A stretch of DNA of 43,599 nt, from the NCBI GenBank assembly GCA_051117315.1, contig JBNPEA010000050.1, positions 1-43,599 on the forward strand, written 5' to 3'. A model generated the notes under the pieces. The model was not told where the DNA came from, ran no database searches, and saw nothing but the letters and a program-made list of their open reading frames with translations. Of this stretch, positions 1-8,957 are shown piece after piece (position 1 is the first letter of the stretch; the number at the start of each line of letters is the position of its first letter). Both the position numbers and the translations under genes were made by a program. Source of the stretch: Salinarimonas sp051117315. GTDB taxonomy: Bacteria > Pseudomonadota > Alphaproteobacteria > Rhizobiales > Beijerinckiaceae.

Positions 1-319
1 CGGAGAAGGCGTAGGGCTTGGGCAGGTAGTCGTCGCCCCCCGCCCGTAGCCCCTTCACCCGGTCGTCGACCTGGCCGAGCGCGGAGAGGATCAGGACGGG
101 CGTCGCCACCCCCTGCTCGCGCAGGGAGCGGATCAACGACAGCCCGTCGAGCTTCGGCAGCATGCGGTCGACGACGAGGATGTCGTACTCCCCGCTCTCG
201 GCGAGGGCGTAGCCGTCGAGCCCGGTCTCGACATGGTCGACGGCGTGCCCCGCCTCGCGCAGGCCCTTGGCCAGGTAGGCGGCGGCCTCGCGATCGTCTT
301 CGACGATGAGGATCTTCAT
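1..319 (-). CDS. OmpR-family response regulator, receiver domain (3' end outside window)
   Basis: Only the first 106 codons are present; the gene runs off the left edge. The translation begins MKILIVEDD and is a complete receiver (REC) fold: acidic pocket D8/D9, phospho-acceptor D51 in VVDRMLPKLDG, the switch Ser/Thr region near S79, and the conserved K101 in YLPKPY. The DDYLPKPY ending is usual for CusR/TctD-type OmpR regulators, so a winged-helix DNA-binding half is expected beyond the edge. It lies 66 nt downstream of the htrA-type protease on the same strand. Protease, regulator and then sensor kinase is a recurrent alphaproteobacterial order, so this regulator probably belongs to an envelope-stress two-component system. 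That function is inferred; the domain assignment is firm. Confidence 0.93.
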   Translation of the reverse strand, partial: MKILIVEDDREAAAYLAKGLREAGHAVDHVETGLDGYALAESGEYDILVVDRMLPKLDGLSLIRSLREQGVATPVLILSALGQVDDRVKGLRAGGDDYLPKPYAFS

Positions 320-385
320 GGTCCCCGCAAGATAGGAACCCCTCTCGCAAATCGGAAAGGGGCAAGCCGCCGCCTGGGCACGCGA

Positions 386-1636
386 TCACGTCCCCAGGCG
401 GCCGATGCGCACGGCGACGTCGGCCTCGCGTCCGCGCCGGAAGATCGTGATCGCGCTACGGGTGCCCGGCGGGATGCCCGCGATGCGGCGGGTGAGGTCA
501 CGGTGGTCGGCCACCGGCTCGCCGTCGACGGCGAGGATCACGTCGCCCGAGCGCAGGCCCGCCTCGGCGGCGGGCGTCCGCGGCTGCGGCTGGGCGATCA
601 GCGCGCCGCGGACCCGCCCCAGCCCGATCGCCTCGGCGATCTCCGGCGTCACGGCCTGGACCTGCACGCCGAGGAAGCCGCGGGTCACCGCCCCGTCGGC
701 GCGCAGCTGGGTGGTCACGCTCTGCGCGACATGCGCCGGAATGGCGAAGGCGATGCCGACGTTGCCGCCCGACGGCGAGAAGATCGCCGTGTTCACGCCC
801 ACGACCTGGCCACGCAGGTTGAAGGTCGGGCCACCGGAATTTCCGCGGTTGATCGGCGCGTCGATCTGCATGAACTCGTCGTAGGGGCCGGCACCGATGT
901 CGCGCGCCTCGGCCGAGACGATGCCCGCCGTCACCGTGCCGCCGAGGCCGAACGGATTGCCGATGGCCACCACCCAGTCGCCGATGCGCGAGCGCTCGGG
1001 CGCGAACTCAACATGGGGGAAGATCACCCCGTCCGCCTCGACCGCGACGAGAGCGAGGTCGGTGCGCGGGTCCGTGCCGACGACACGCGCGTCGAAGCTG
1101 CGGCCGTCGTCCATCAGGATCTCGACCTCCACCGCGTTCTCGACGACGTGGTTGTTGGTGACGAGGTAGCCGTCCGGCGAGACGAAGAAGCCCGAGCCCT
1201 GCGAGGCGGCGAAGCGCTCCGGCGGCGGGCCGCCGCGGCGCTGGCGCGGGTCGGGCTCGCCGAAGCGCCGGAAGAACTCGTAGAGCGGATCGCCCGGGGC
1301 GAGATCGGGCAAGGGTCCGAAATCGGGTCCTTCGGAGGCCTTGGGCCCGCTCGTCGCCACGGCCTGCGCGCGCACCCGCACCGACACGACGGCCGGGCGC
1401 ACGCGTTCGACGACATCGGCGAAGGACGGCATGACCAGCGGCTGGTCGAGGGTCAGCGGCTCGGCCAGCGGCTCCGCCAGCGCGATGGGTGGCGGCAGCA
1501 TGCCGCTCCCGGCGGCGCCGGCGCCCGCCAGCGCGGCGACCCCCGCCACGGCGAGGAGGCCGGCGCGAAGCCGCGCCCGGACTGCCTCGCGGCGGGTCTG
1601 CTCACGAGAGCTCTGGTGCGTCCGCGTCATGCGCAT
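386..1636 (-). CDS. Do/HtrA-family periplasmic serine protease with one PDZ domain
   Basis: A 416-residue trypsin-like protease of the DegP/DegS/HtrA family, expected to degrade or sense misfolded envelope proteins. A basic N-terminus and a hydrophobic segment (about residues 24-44) form an anchor or signal sequence. The catalytic triad is visible: H163 in TNNHVVEN, D193 in DPRTDLALV, S267 in NRGNSGGP. A single PDZ domain covers about residues 318-416 (FLGVQVQAV at its start, GLRSGDVILAVDGEPV inside). One PDZ is closer to DegS or short Do proteases than to two-PDZ DegP. The reading frame stays open upstream to 1798. I chose the ATG at 1636 because a GGAAGGGA Shine-Dalgarno sits about 10 nt ahead of it and the membrane segment then follows at the usual distance. 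A response regulator follows in the same direction, suggesting an operon. Confidence 0.93.
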   Translation of the reverse strand: MRMTRTHQSSREQTRREAVRARLRAGLLAVAGVAALAGAGAAGSGMLPPPIALAEPLAEPLTLDQPLVMPSFADVVERVRPAVVSVRVRAQAVATSGPKASEGPDFGPLPDLAPGDPLYEFFRRFGEPDPRQRRGGPPPERFAASQGSGFFVSPDGYLVTNNHVVENAVEVEILMDDGRSFDARVVGTDPRTDLALVAVEADGVIFPHVEFAPERSRIGDWVVAIGNPFGLGGTVTAGIVSAEARDIGAGPYDEFMQIDAPINRGNSGGPTFNLRGQVVGVNTAIFSPSGGNVGIAFAIPAHVAQSVTTQLRADGAVTRGFLGVQVQAVTPEIAEAIGLGRVRGALIAQPQPRTPAAEAGLRSGDVILAVDGEPVADHRDLTRRIAGIPPGTRSAITIFRRGREADVAVRIGRLGT

Positions 1637-1878
1637 CGTGATCGTATCCCTTCCGCAGGCTTCGGCGTCCGACCCAGGAAGATGGAGCGGCCGAGCTTGC
1701 GGCGCCATCACCCCGAGATGACATTTTCGTAAGGCGCCGCTCGCTCGCGCACGGCCGGCGCCGCAGCGGCCCGGGCCATCCGCAAGAGGATTTCGCACCC
1801 ATTCACCGGCCGTTCATCTTGTTGCCGCTTTATCGGGCTCTGCAGTTCGGGATCAACGAAGCCAACGAGTCCAGACCC

Positions 1879-2346
1879 ATGAAGACCTCCAGACTGAAGC
1901 TCGCGGGCGTCCTCGCCGCGACCCTCACCCTCGGCGCCTGCGCCGGGGCCGGCCCGAACCAGCAGACGGGCGGCTTCTCCGGTGCGCTGATCGGCGGCAT
2001 CGTCGGCTCGCAGATCGGCGGCGGGCCGGGCGAGCGCATCGCGGCGGGCCTCGCCGGCGCCGCCATCGGCGGCCTGATCGGCGGCCAGATCGGCGCCAAC
2101 CTCGACGCCGCCGACCGGCAGCGGCTCTACGCCGCGCAGAGCCGCGCCTTCGCGGCCCCTCCCGGCCAGCCGGTTCGCTGGCAGGGTGACGACGCCTACG
2201 GCGAGGTCATCGCCTTCGAGCCCGTGCAGCGCAGCGGCCGCTATTGCCGCGAGTACCAGAACACGGTCTACATCGGCGGGCGCCCGCAGCAGGCCTACGG
2301 CACCGCTTGCCGCCAGCCGGACGGCTCGTGGGAGATCGTCGGCTGA
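1879..2346 (+). CDS. Glycine-zipper outer-membrane lipoprotein (RT0821/17-kDa antigen type)
   Basis: A 155-residue lipoprotein. The start at 1879 (MKTSRLKLAG) gives a short basic signal peptide ending in the lipobox LTLGAC, so the mature protein would begin at Cys22 and be lipidated. A glycine-zipper 2TM segment follows (about residues 34-70, with GALIGGIVGSQIGG and AAIGGLIGGQIGAN), typical of the 17-kDa surface antigen/SlyB group that packs in the outer membrane. The C-terminal half (WQGDDAYGEV to QPDGSWEIV) has two cysteines and matches the RT0821/Lpp0805 surface-protein pattern. It diverges from the htrA-type protease and is followed within 50 nt by a clear terminator, so it is probably monocistronic. 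The frame is open to 1819, but those codons precede the signal peptide and were rejected. Function is known only as envelope structure. Confidence 0.88.
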   Translation: MKTSRLKLAGVLAATLTLGACAGAGPNQQTGGFSGALIGGIVGSQIGGGPGERIAAGLAGAAIGGLIGGQIGANLDAADRQRLYAAQSRAFAAPPGQPVRWQGDDAYGEVIAFEPVQRSGRYCREYQNTVYIGGRPQQAYGTACRQPDGSWEIVG

Positions 2347-2391
2347 CGCGCCGCGCGCGCCACGCCGATCCACACCGGAATGCCGGAAAGA

Positions 2392-2413
2392 GGGGCTACG
2401 CAGCCCCTTTTTT
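2392..2413 (+). terminator. Intrinsic terminator after the glycine-zipper lipoprotein gene
   Basis: A 6-bp perfect stem (GGGGCT with AGCCCC), a 4-nt loop ACGC, and an uninterrupted run of six T. It lies 46 nt after the lipoprotein stop codon and before the ccm operon, separating the two units. Confidence 0.9.
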
Positions 2414-2494
2414 GTGCGTATTTGCCCGCGCGTGACACCGTGTCGCCGAGCGGTAGCATCGTTCCGCCACGGTCCACGCTGTACATTCGGGCCC

Positions 2495-3655
2495 ATGACG
2501 ATCTGGATCCTCCTCACCCTGATGACTGGCGCCGCCGTGCTCGCGGTGCTCGTTCCCCTGTCACGCCGCAAGGCGGTCGAGACGGCGGACGCCGCCGAGA
2601 GCGAGCGGCTGTTCTACGAGGACCAGATCGCCGAGATCGAGCGCGACCACGCCCGCGGCCTGATCACCGCCGAGGAGACGCGCTCGGCCAAGGCCGAGGC
2701 CGCCCGCCGGCTGATCCGTGCGACCGCGCAGACCAGCGCCCCGAAGGAGACGGTCGACGAGCCGGCGCTGCGCCGCCGGCGCGCCGCCTCCGCCGTGGCG
2801 CTCTCGTCGGTGCCGCTGCTGGCGCTCGCGGTCTACGGCGCCTACGGCTCGCCGCACCTACCGGCCCGCCCGCGCGCCGCGGGGCTCGGGCCGCCGATCG
2901 ACCCCGCCAACCTCGCCATCGCCGAGGCGGTGGCGCGCATCGGGTCGCACCTCGCCGAGGCGCCCGACGACGGCCGCGGCTGGGACGGGCTCGGCCCGGT
3001 CTACATGCGCCAGGGCCGCTTCGAGGACGCCGCGCGGGCCTACCTCAACGCGCTGCGCCTGCTCGGCGAGGAGCCGGCGCGCCTGGCCAACCTCGGCGAG
3101 GCCCTCGTCAATGCCGAGGAGGGCGTGATCAGGGCCGAGGCCCGGCAGGCCTTCGAGCGGGCGCTGGCGCTCGACGAGAATCATCCCAAGGCGCGCTTCT
3201 ACCTCGCCCGCGCGGCGGAGCAGGAGGGCGACGTCGCAGCGGCGCGGGCGGCCTACGAGGAGCTTGTGCGCCGCTCCCCGCCGAACGCGCCCTGGCTCGA
3301 CATGGTCGGCGAGCGGCTCGCCGCCGTCGGCGGGACGCCGATGCAGCCGCGCGCACCCTTCGCAACCGCGCCGGGCTCCGAGGCCGGCGCCGCCCTGGCG
3401 GCGCTGCCCGAGGCGGATCGCCTTGCGGCGATCGGCGGCATGGTCGAAGGTCTCGCGGCGCGCTTGAAGGAGAGCGGCGGGAGCGCGGACGAATGGGTGC
3501 GCCTCCTGCGCTCCTACGCCGTCCTCGGCGATCGGGAGCGCGCGCAGGTGGCGCTCGCGGAAGCGCGCACGGCGCTCGCGGCCGACTCGGGCGCGATCGC
3601 CACGCTCGACGCCGCGGCCGTGGAGATGGGGCTCGGCGCCGCGCCGCGGCCGTGA
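2495..3655 (+). CDS. ccmI: c-type cytochrome biogenesis protein CcmI (CycH)
   Basis: A 386-residue CcmI, the apocytochrome c chaperone that hands substrates to the CcmFH haem ligation complex in the membrane and periplasm. Residues about 3-22 form the first membrane helix (MTIWILLTLMTG). A cytoplasmic leucine-zipper-like stretch carries YEDQIAEIERDHARGLI, a CcmI signature. The second membrane helix is about 98-117. The periplasmic part has TPR-like repeats, for example WDGLGPVYMRQGRFEDAARAY and ALDENHPKARFYLARAA. The ATG at 2495 is the only start that places helix 1 correctly; the longer open frame upstream crosses the terminator. First gene of the ccmIEFH operon. An inverted repeat GACAC-C-GTGTC at 2434-2444 lies in the promoter region, with no known factor assigned. 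Confidence 0.95.
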   Translation: MTIWILLTLMTGAAVLAVLVPLSRRKAVETADAAESERLFYEDQIAEIERDHARGLITAEETRSAKAEAARRLIRATAQTSAPKETVDEPALRRRRAASAVALSSVPLLALAVYGAYGSPHLPARPRAAGLGPPIDPANLAIAEAVARIGSHLAEAPDDGRGWDGLGPVYMRQGRFEDAARAYLNALRLLGEEPARLANLGEALVNAEEGVIRAEARQAFERALALDENHPKARFYLARAAEQEGDVAAARAAYEELVRRSPPNAPWLDMVGERLAAVGGTPMQPRAPFATAPGSEAGAALAALPEADRLAAIGGMVEGLAARLKESGGSADEWVRLLRSYAVLGDRERAQVALAEARTALAADSGAIATLDAAAVEMGLGAAPRP

Positions 3656-3724
3656 CGGCGAGCGTGCCGGGAACGATGCGCGCGTGAACCATACGCGCGG
3701 GATTGTGCGAGGGAATTCGGGACG

Positions 3725-4216
3725 ATGACGAGGAAGCAACGCCGCCTCACCATGATCGGCGCCGCCGGTGCCACCCTCGCGGTGGCGCTGGGTCTCGTGC
3801 TGTGGGCGATGAGCGACACGATCGTTTTCTTCCGCGCACCCTCCCAGGTGGTGAGCGAGGGCGTCGAGCCGGGCGTGCGCTTCCGGCTCGGCGGGCTCGT
3901 CGAGACCGGCTCGGTCGAGCGCCACGGCGACCAGGTCACCACCTTCGCGGTGGGGGACGGCGCCGGCGTCGTCACCGTGCGCTATCGCGGCCTGCTACCG
4001 GACCTGTTCCGCGAGGGCCAAGGCGTCGTCACCGAGGGGCGGCTCGACGATGCGGGGCTGTTCGTCGCGGACACGGTTCTCGCCCGCCACGACGAGAACT
4101 ACATGCCGCGCGAGGTCGCCGACGCGCTGAAGGCCAACGGCCTGTGGCAGCACGACGGCCCCGCCGTGCGCCCCGCCGCCGCCCGCGACCTGCCGAACAC
4201 CCTGCCGACGCAGTGA
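3725..4216 (+). CDS. ccmE: Cytochrome c maturation haem chaperone CcmE
   Basis: A 163-residue haem chaperone that carries haem from CcmCD to CcmF in the periplasm. One N-terminal anchor helix (about residues 9-29), then a soluble OB-fold beta-barrel. The covalent haem-binding histidine is H122 in LARHDENY, with the conserved Y126, equivalent to the HxxxY motif of the family. PGVRFRLGGLVETGSV and VRYRGLLPDLFREGQGVV are typical family segments. Length and start are normal. It lies 69 nt after ccmI and 55 nt before ccmF. All key residues are present, so the system I (Ccm) pathway should be functional; ccmABCD and ccmG are not in this window. Confidence 0.97.
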   Translation: MTRKQRRLTMIGAAGATLAVALGLVLWAMSDTIVFFRAPSQVVSEGVEPGVRFRLGGLVETGSVERHGDQVTTFAVGDGAGVVTVRYRGLLPDLFREGQGVVTEGRLDDAGLFVADTVLARHDENYMPREVADALKANGLWQHDGPAVRPAAARDLPNTLPTQ

Positions 4217-4271
4217 CCCTGCGTCGCGAGCCCGCCCGCCGAAACCGAGAGACCACGAGGAAAGCGCCGCG

Positions 4272-6305
4272 ATGCTGATCGAAGCCGGACATTTCGCGCT
4301 CGCCCTGGCGCTCGGCCTCTCCGTCGTCCAGTTCCTGGTGCCGCTGTGGGGCGCGCGCTCGGACGACGCGACGCTGATGAGCGTCGGCCCGCCCGCGGCG
4401 CTCGGCGTCTTCGGGCTGGTGCTGTTCTCCTTCGGCGTGCTGACGTGGGCCTACGCGACCTCGGACTTCTCGCTCGCCAACGTCGTCGCGAACTCGCATT
4501 CGCAGAAGCCCTTCATCTACAAGCTCACCGGCGTGTGGGGAAACCACGAGGGCTCGTTGCTCCTGTGGATCCTCATCCTCGCCCTGTTCGGCGCGCTCGT
4601 CGCCGTGGCGAAGAACGCCGTGCCGCCGAAGCTGCGCGCCAATACGATCGCGATGCAGGGGCTCGTCACCATCGCCTTCCTGCTGTTCCTGCTGATCACC
4701 TCGAACCCGTTCGAGCGGCTCTCGCCGGCACCGTTCGAGGGGCAGGACCTGAACCCCTTCCTGCAGGACCCCGGCCTCGCGATCCACCCGCCGCTCCTCT
4801 ACATCGGCTACGTCGGGTTCTCGATCACCTTCGCCTTCGCCATGGCGGCGCTGATCGAGGGCAAGATCGACGCCGTCTGGGCCCGGGCCGTGCGTCCCTG
4901 GACACTGACCGCCTGGGGCTTCCTGACGCTCGGCATCGCCATGGGCTCGTACTGGGCCTACTACGAGCTCGGCTGGGGCGGCTGGTGGTTCTGGGATCCG
5001 GTCGAGAACGCCTCGCTGATGCCCTGGCTCGCCGGCACGGCGCTGATCCACTCCACCGTCGTGATGGAGAAGCGCGACGCGCTCAAGGTCTGGACGATCC
5101 TGCTCGCGATCCTGACCTTCTCGCTGTCGCTGCTGGGCACCTTCCTGGTGCGCTCGGGCGTGCTCACGTCCGTCCACGCCTTCGCCGTGGACCCGGACCG
5201 CGGCATGTTCATCCTGGGCATCCTGGTCTTCTTCATCGGCGGCTCGCTGGCGCTGTTCGCCTGGCGCGCGCCGATGCTCAGGCAGGGCGGCATCTTCGCG
5301 CCGGTGTCGCGCGAGGGCGCGCTCGTCCTCAACAACCTCTTCCTCTCGACCGCCTGCGCCACGGTGTTCATCGGCACGCTCTACCCGCTGGCACTCGAAT
5401 CGCTCACCGGCGAGAAGATCTCGGTCGGCGCGCCCTTCTTCAACTCGACCTTCCTGCCCGTCGTCGTGCCGCTCCTGATGCTCCTGCCCTTCGGCCAGGT
5501 CATCGCCTGGAAGCGCGGCGACATGGCCGGGATCGCGAGCCGGCTCTACCTGGCCGCAGGCCTCGCCATCCTCGCGACGATCGCGGTCTACGCCGTGACG
5601 CTGGGCGGCCCCGCGCTGGCGCCTTTGGGGATCGGGCTCGGGGTCTTCCTGGTGCTCGGCGCCTTCAACGAGGTGGCGACACGCGCCTGGCAGGGTGGAT
5701 CGAACGGCGGGCTGGTGCTCGCGGCCAAGCGGGCGCTCGGCCTGCCGCGCTCCACCTGGGGCACCGTGCTCGCCCATGCGGGCGTCGGCGTCTGCGTCAT
5801 CGGCATCGCGGCGACCGCCTGGTCGGTGGAGCGCATCGTCTCGATGAACCCGGGAGACGTGCAGTCGATCGCCGGCTACGAGGCGCGGCTCGAGGGCGTG
5901 TTCCCGCGCACGCTGCACAACTACAACGAGGACGTGGCGCGCTTCACGCTGCTGGACGACGGGCGCGAGGTGGGGCAGCTCGAGACGATGAAGCGCATCT
6001 ATCCCGCCCGCGGCATGGCGACCACCGAGGCGGGCCTGCGCACCTTCGGCTTCAGCCAGGTCTACATCTCCTTCGGCGAGATCCAGCCGGACGGCTCGCT
6101 CGGCGTGCGGCTCTACTACAAGCCGTACATCCTGCTGATCTGGATCGGCTCGGTGATCATGGCGCTGGGCGGCGGCCTCGCCCTGACCGACCGGCGCTAC
6201 CGGGTCGGCGCGCCGGTGCGCTCGAAGGGTGCGTCGCCGCGCGAGAGCGGCTCCTCGCAGCGCCCCGCCGCCGGCGGCGCCGCCCCCGCCGTCCCCGCGG
6301 AGTGA
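4272..6305 (+). CDS. ccmF: Haem lyase CcmF
   Basis: A 677-residue polytopic membrane protein that ligates haem to apocytochrome c, working with CcmH and CcmI and reducing holo-CcmE haem. Many hydrophobic helices are visible. The periplasmic WWD haem-handling domain lies at about residues 235-246 (WGGWWFWDPVEN), flanked by conserved histidines such as H172 (IHPPLLYIGYVG) and H260 (LIHS). The sequence NHEGSLLLW is another family hallmark. The ATG at 4272 follows AGGAAAGCGCCGCG, a usable ribosome-binding site. The stop codon is 5 nt before the ccmH start, so the two are probably translationally coupled. The last about 30 residues are Ala/Pro/Ser-rich, a lineage-specific tail. Confidence 0.97.
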   Translation: MLIEAGHFALALALGLSVVQFLVPLWGARSDDATLMSVGPPAALGVFGLVLFSFGVLTWAYATSDFSLANVVANSHSQKPFIYKLTGVWGNHEGSLLLWILILALFGALVAVAKNAVPPKLRANTIAMQGLVTIAFLLFLLITSNPFERLSPAPFEGQDLNPFLQDPGLAIHPPLLYIGYVGFSITFAFAMAALIEGKIDAVWARAVRPWTLTAWGFLTLGIAMGSYWAYYELGWGGWWFWDPVENASLMPWLAGTALIHSTVVMEKRDALKVWTILLAILTFSLSLLGTFLVRSGVLTSVHAFAVDPDRGMFILGILVFFIGGSLALFAWRAPMLRQGGIFAPVSREGALVLNNLFLSTACATVFIGTLYPLALESLTGEKISVGAPFFNSTFLPVVVPLLMLLPFGQVIAWKRGDMAGIASRLYLAAGLAILATIAVYAVTLGGPALAPLGIGLGVFLVLGAFNEVATRAWQGGSNGGLVLAAKRALGLPRSTWGTVLAHAGVGVCVIGIAATAWSVERIVSMNPGDVQSIAGYEARLEGVFPRTLHNYNEDVARFTLLDDGREVGQLETMKRIYPARGMATTEAGLRTFGFSQVYISFGEIQPDGSLGVRLYYKPYILLIWIGSVIMALGGGLALTDRRYRVGAPVRSKGASPRESGSSQRPAAGGAAPAVPAE

Positions 6306-6310
6306 CGCCG

Positions 6311-6823
6311 ATGCGCACGTACGTCTCGACTCTGGTTCGTGCCCTCGCGCGCTGGCCCGTCCTCGCGCTCTGCCTCGCGCTGGCGGCGCTCGCGACCCCG
6401 GCCGCGGCGCTCGGGCCCGACGAGATCCTCGACGACCCCGCCCTCGAGGAGCGGGCGCGGGAGGTCTCCAAGGGCCTGCGCTGCCTCGTCTGCCAGAACC
6501 AGTCGATCGACGATTCGGACGCGCCGCTGGCGCGCGACCTCCGCACGCTGGTGCGCGAGCGCATCGAGGCGGGCGATTCCAACGACGAGGTCGTGACCTT
6601 CGTGGTCGACCGCTACGGCGACTTCGTGCTGCTGCGCCCGCCGTTGAACGCCTACACGATCGTGCTGTGGGTCGCGCCGACGCTCGTCCTGATCGCCGGC
6701 GCCGGCGGCCTCGTCCTGACGCTGCGTCGCCGCCGGATCGCTGCCGCCGGTCCCACGGCCGCCGCCCTCTCGGCCGAGGAGGAGGCGGCGCTCGCGAGGA
6801 TACTGGAGCGGGAGCGGGGCTGA
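6311..6823 (+). CDS. ccmH: Cytochrome c maturation thiol oxidoreductase CcmH (CycL)
   Basis: A 170-residue protein that keeps apocytochrome CXXCH thiols reduced for CcmF. A signal peptide (about residues 1-33, ending TPAAA) precedes the periplasmic three-helix domain with the redox motif LRCLVCQNQSI (C58 and C61). A C-terminal membrane helix lies at about 117-139, followed by a basic cytoplasmic tail. This is the short alphaproteobacterial CcmH without the CcmI-like extension of E. coli CcmH, which agrees with the separate ccmI gene upstream. An alternative GTG at 6302 overlaps the ccmF stop; the ATG at 6311 is preferred. Last gene of the operon. It converges on the histidine kinase gene with only 8 nt between stop codons. 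Confidence 0.95.
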   Translation: MRTYVSTLVRALARWPVLALCLALAALATPAAALGPDEILDDPALEERAREVSKGLRCLVCQNQSIDDSDAPLARDLRTLVRERIEAGDSNDEVVTFVVDRYGDFVLLRPPLNAYTIVLWVAPTLVLIAGAGGLVLTLRRRRIAAAGPTAAALSAEEEAALARILERERG

Positions 6824-6831
6824 CGCCGCGC

Positions 6832-8265
6832 CTACCCGGCGTCCCCGGGCAGGTCCAGCGTCGCCTCGAGCCCGCCCATCGCGCTCTCGCCCAGCGTCAG
6901 CGACCCGCGGTAGAGCGCGGCGAGGTCCGCCACGATCGACAGGCCGAGCCCCGAGCCCGGCACGGTCTCGTCGAGCCGCTTGCCGCGCTCGAGCATCTCG
7001 GCGCGGCGATCCGCCGGCACGCCCGGGCCGTCGTCCTCGACGACGATCCGGATCCGGGGGCGCTCGGCGTCGCCGGAGGCCTCCGCGCGCAGCACGACGC
7101 GGCCCCTCGCCCACTTGGCCGCGTTGTCGAGGAGGTTGCCGAGCATCTCCTCGAGATCCTGCTTCTCGCCGCGGAAGCGCGCCTCCTCCGGCGCCTCGAG
7201 GGCGAGGTCGAGGCGCTTCTCGGCGTGGATCTTGGCGAAGGCACGCATCAGCGAGGCGGCCACCGGCGCGACGGCGGTGGCGGTGCCGAGCGTGCCGACC
7301 TGCGCCGCCGCGCGGGCGCGGTCGAGGTAGTAGCCGATCTGCCGGCGCATGGTCTCCGCCTCGGCCTCGACCACGGGCGCGAGCGGCCCGCCGCCGGCGC
7401 GAGCCTCGTTGACGAGCACCGACAGCGGCGTCTTCAGCGCGTGGGCGAGGTTGCCGACCTGGGTGCGGGCGCGCTCCAGGATGTCGCGGTTGGAGCCGAT
7501 CAGGAGGTTGATCTCCCCCGCGAGCGGGGCGACGTCGTGCGGGTAGTCGCCCGAGACCGTCTCCGCCTCGCCCCGCCGGATCGCCACCACCGCCGCGCGC
7601 AGGCGCGCCAGCGGCCGCAGGCCGAAGCGGATCTGGAGCAGCGTCGACAGGCCGAGCAGCAGGCCGAGCGTGGCGAAGGTGGCCGCGAGCGCCAGCGCGA
7701 AGCCGCGCACGTCCGCGGCGATCTCGTCGGCGGGCGCGGCGACGAGCACGGTGAAGCGCGTGCTCTCCCCGCCCGCCGGCGCGCCCGCCGCGAGCGTGCG
7801 CTCGACGACGCGCAGGCGCTGCCCGTCGGGCCCGGCGACGTAGCCGGTGCGAACGGCGCCGAGCTCCGCCTGCGGGCCGTCGAGCCAGGGCAGCATGACG
7901 CCCACCAGCGAGCGCGAGGTGTCGATCTCGCGCAATCCGGCCCCGGGCGTGCCCACCTGCCAATAGAAGCCGGAGAACGGCAGCTCGAACAGCGGATCGC
8001 CCGCGACGAGCGCCTCGCGCCCCGTCGCCACCTGCGAGCCGAGGGTCGTCGCGTGCACCAGGAGGCGGCGATCGAAGCCGCGCTCGGTGGCGTCGCGGTA
8101 GAGCGCCACCAGCACGATCCCCGCGCTCACCAGGATGAGCGCGCTCCAGAACAGCGCGGAGACCGCCAGCCGGACGGCGATCGAGCGGTTGGCGAGCGGG
8201 CGGAGCGGCGCGGGCACAGAGGCTTCCTCGGGGGCTCGCACGGCGGCTCTCCTGGGGGCTCGCAT
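6832..8265 (-). CDS. Sensor histidine kinase, PhoQ/FeuQ-like
   Basis: A 477-residue membrane kinase. Two membrane helices (about residues 31-55 and 189-211) bracket a periplasmic sensor domain of about 130 residues, followed by a HAMP-like linker. The phospho-acceptor is H275 in NLAHALKTPLSVL; the HALKTPL form is characteristic of PhoQ-type kinases. The ATP-binding domain has an N box (LGNLLDNAAKWA), a G1 box (VVEDDGPGVP) and a G2 box (GSGLGLSIV). The partner regulator ends 17 nt upstream and a PepSY gene lies before it, so the order is PepSY, regulator, kinase. This is the usual alphaproteobacterial arrangement of PhoPQ/FeuPQ-like systems that respond to cations or osmolarity; the signal here is inferred. 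The first about 25 residues are low complexity, so a start inside them is possible. Confidence 0.93.
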   Translation of the reverse strand: MRAPRRAAVRAPEEASVPAPLRPLANRSIAVRLAVSALFWSALILVSAGIVLVALYRDATERGFDRRLLVHATTLGSQVATGREALVAGDPLFELPFSGFYWQVGTPGAGLREIDTSRSLVGVMLPWLDGPQAELGAVRTGYVAGPDGQRLRVVERTLAAGAPAGGESTRFTVLVAAPADEIAADVRGFALALAATFATLGLLLGLSTLLQIRFGLRPLARLRAAVVAIRRGEAETVSGDYPHDVAPLAGEINLLIGSNRDILERARTQVGNLAHALKTPLSVLVNEARAGGGPLAPVVEAEAETMRRQIGYYLDRARAAAQVGTLGTATAVAPVAASLMRAFAKIHAEKRLDLALEAPEEARFRGEKQDLEEMLGNLLDNAAKWARGRVVLRAEASGDAERPRIRIVVEDDGPGVPADRRAEMLERGKRLDETVPGSGLGLSIVADLAALYRGSLTLGESAMGGLEATLDLPGDAG

Positions 8266-8282
8266 GGACGGGACCTCGCGCG

Positions 8283-8945
8283 TCAGGTGCTCTCCTCGAT
8301 GACGTAGCCGAGCCCGCGCATGGTCTTGATCACGTCGACGCCGAGCTTCTTGCGCAGGCGCCCGACGAAGACCTCGATCGTGTTGGAATCCCGGTCGAAG
8401 TCCTGGTCGTAGAGATGCTCGGTCAGCTCCGCGCGGGAGACGATGCGGCCCTTGTGGTGGATCATGTAGGCGAGCAGCCGGTACTCGTGGCTCGTCAGCT
8501 TCACCGGCATGTCGTCGACGAGAACGCGCCCCGCGCGGGTGTCGAGCGTCACCGGTCCGCAGACGATCTCGGATGTGGCGTGGCCGGCGGCGCGGCGCAC
8601 CAGCGCCCGCACCCGCGCCAGCAGCTCCTCGACATGGAAGGGCTTGGTGACGTAGTCGTCGGCGCCCGCGTCGAAGGCCTGGACCTTCTCGCTCCAGCGG
8701 TCGCGAGCGGTGAGGATGAGGACAGGCATGAGCTTGCCCTCCCGCCGCCAGGCGGAGAGGACCGAGACGCCGTCGGTCTTGGGCAGGCCGAGATCGAGGA
8801 TGACGCAGTCGTACGGCTCCGTCTCGCCGAGGAACTGCCCCTCCTCGCCGTCGAAGGCCTTGTCGACGACGTAGCCGGCGTCGGTGAGCGCCGTGACGAT
8901 CTGGCGGTTGAGGGAGGCATCGTCCTCCACGACGAGCACGCGCAT
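8283..8945 (-). CDS. OmpR/PhoP-type response regulator
   Basis: A 220-residue two-domain regulator. The receiver domain has D8/D9, phospho-acceptor D51 (VILDLGLPKTDGV), T79 and K101 (YVTKPF). The C-terminal winged-helix domain includes LTSHEYRLLAYMIHHKGRIV and the recognition helix SNTIEVFVGRLRKKLG, ending in RGLGYVIE. Full length for the family, with no missing residues. It is encoded between a PepSY gene (12 nt upstream) and its likely partner kinase (17 nt downstream), all in one direction, so it is part of a three-gene operon. The overall pattern is nearest to PhoP/FeuP regulators; target genes cannot be read from this window. Confidence 0.95.
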   Translation of the reverse strand: MRVLVVEDDASLNRQIVTALTDAGYVVDKAFDGEEGQFLGETEPYDCVILDLGLPKTDGVSVLSAWRREGKLMPVLILTARDRWSEKVQAFDAGADDYVTKPFHVEELLARVRALVRRAAGHATSEIVCGPVTLDTRAGRVLVDDMPVKLTSHEYRLLAYMIHHKGRIVSRAELTEHLYDQDFDRDSNTIEVFVGRLRKKLGVDVIKTMRGLGYVIEEST

Positions 8946-8957
8946 CGGTCGATCTCC

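Noticed and set aside
4029..5918. 629-residue minus-strand frame across ccmE and ccmF
   Set aside because: Antisense to intact ccm genes, with low-complexity composition and no recognisable domain.
4346..6823. 825-residue plus-strand frame across ccmF
   Set aside because: Only the final 170 codons (ccmH) are real; upstream it is the +1 shadow of ccmF and is not a ccmF-ccmH fusion.
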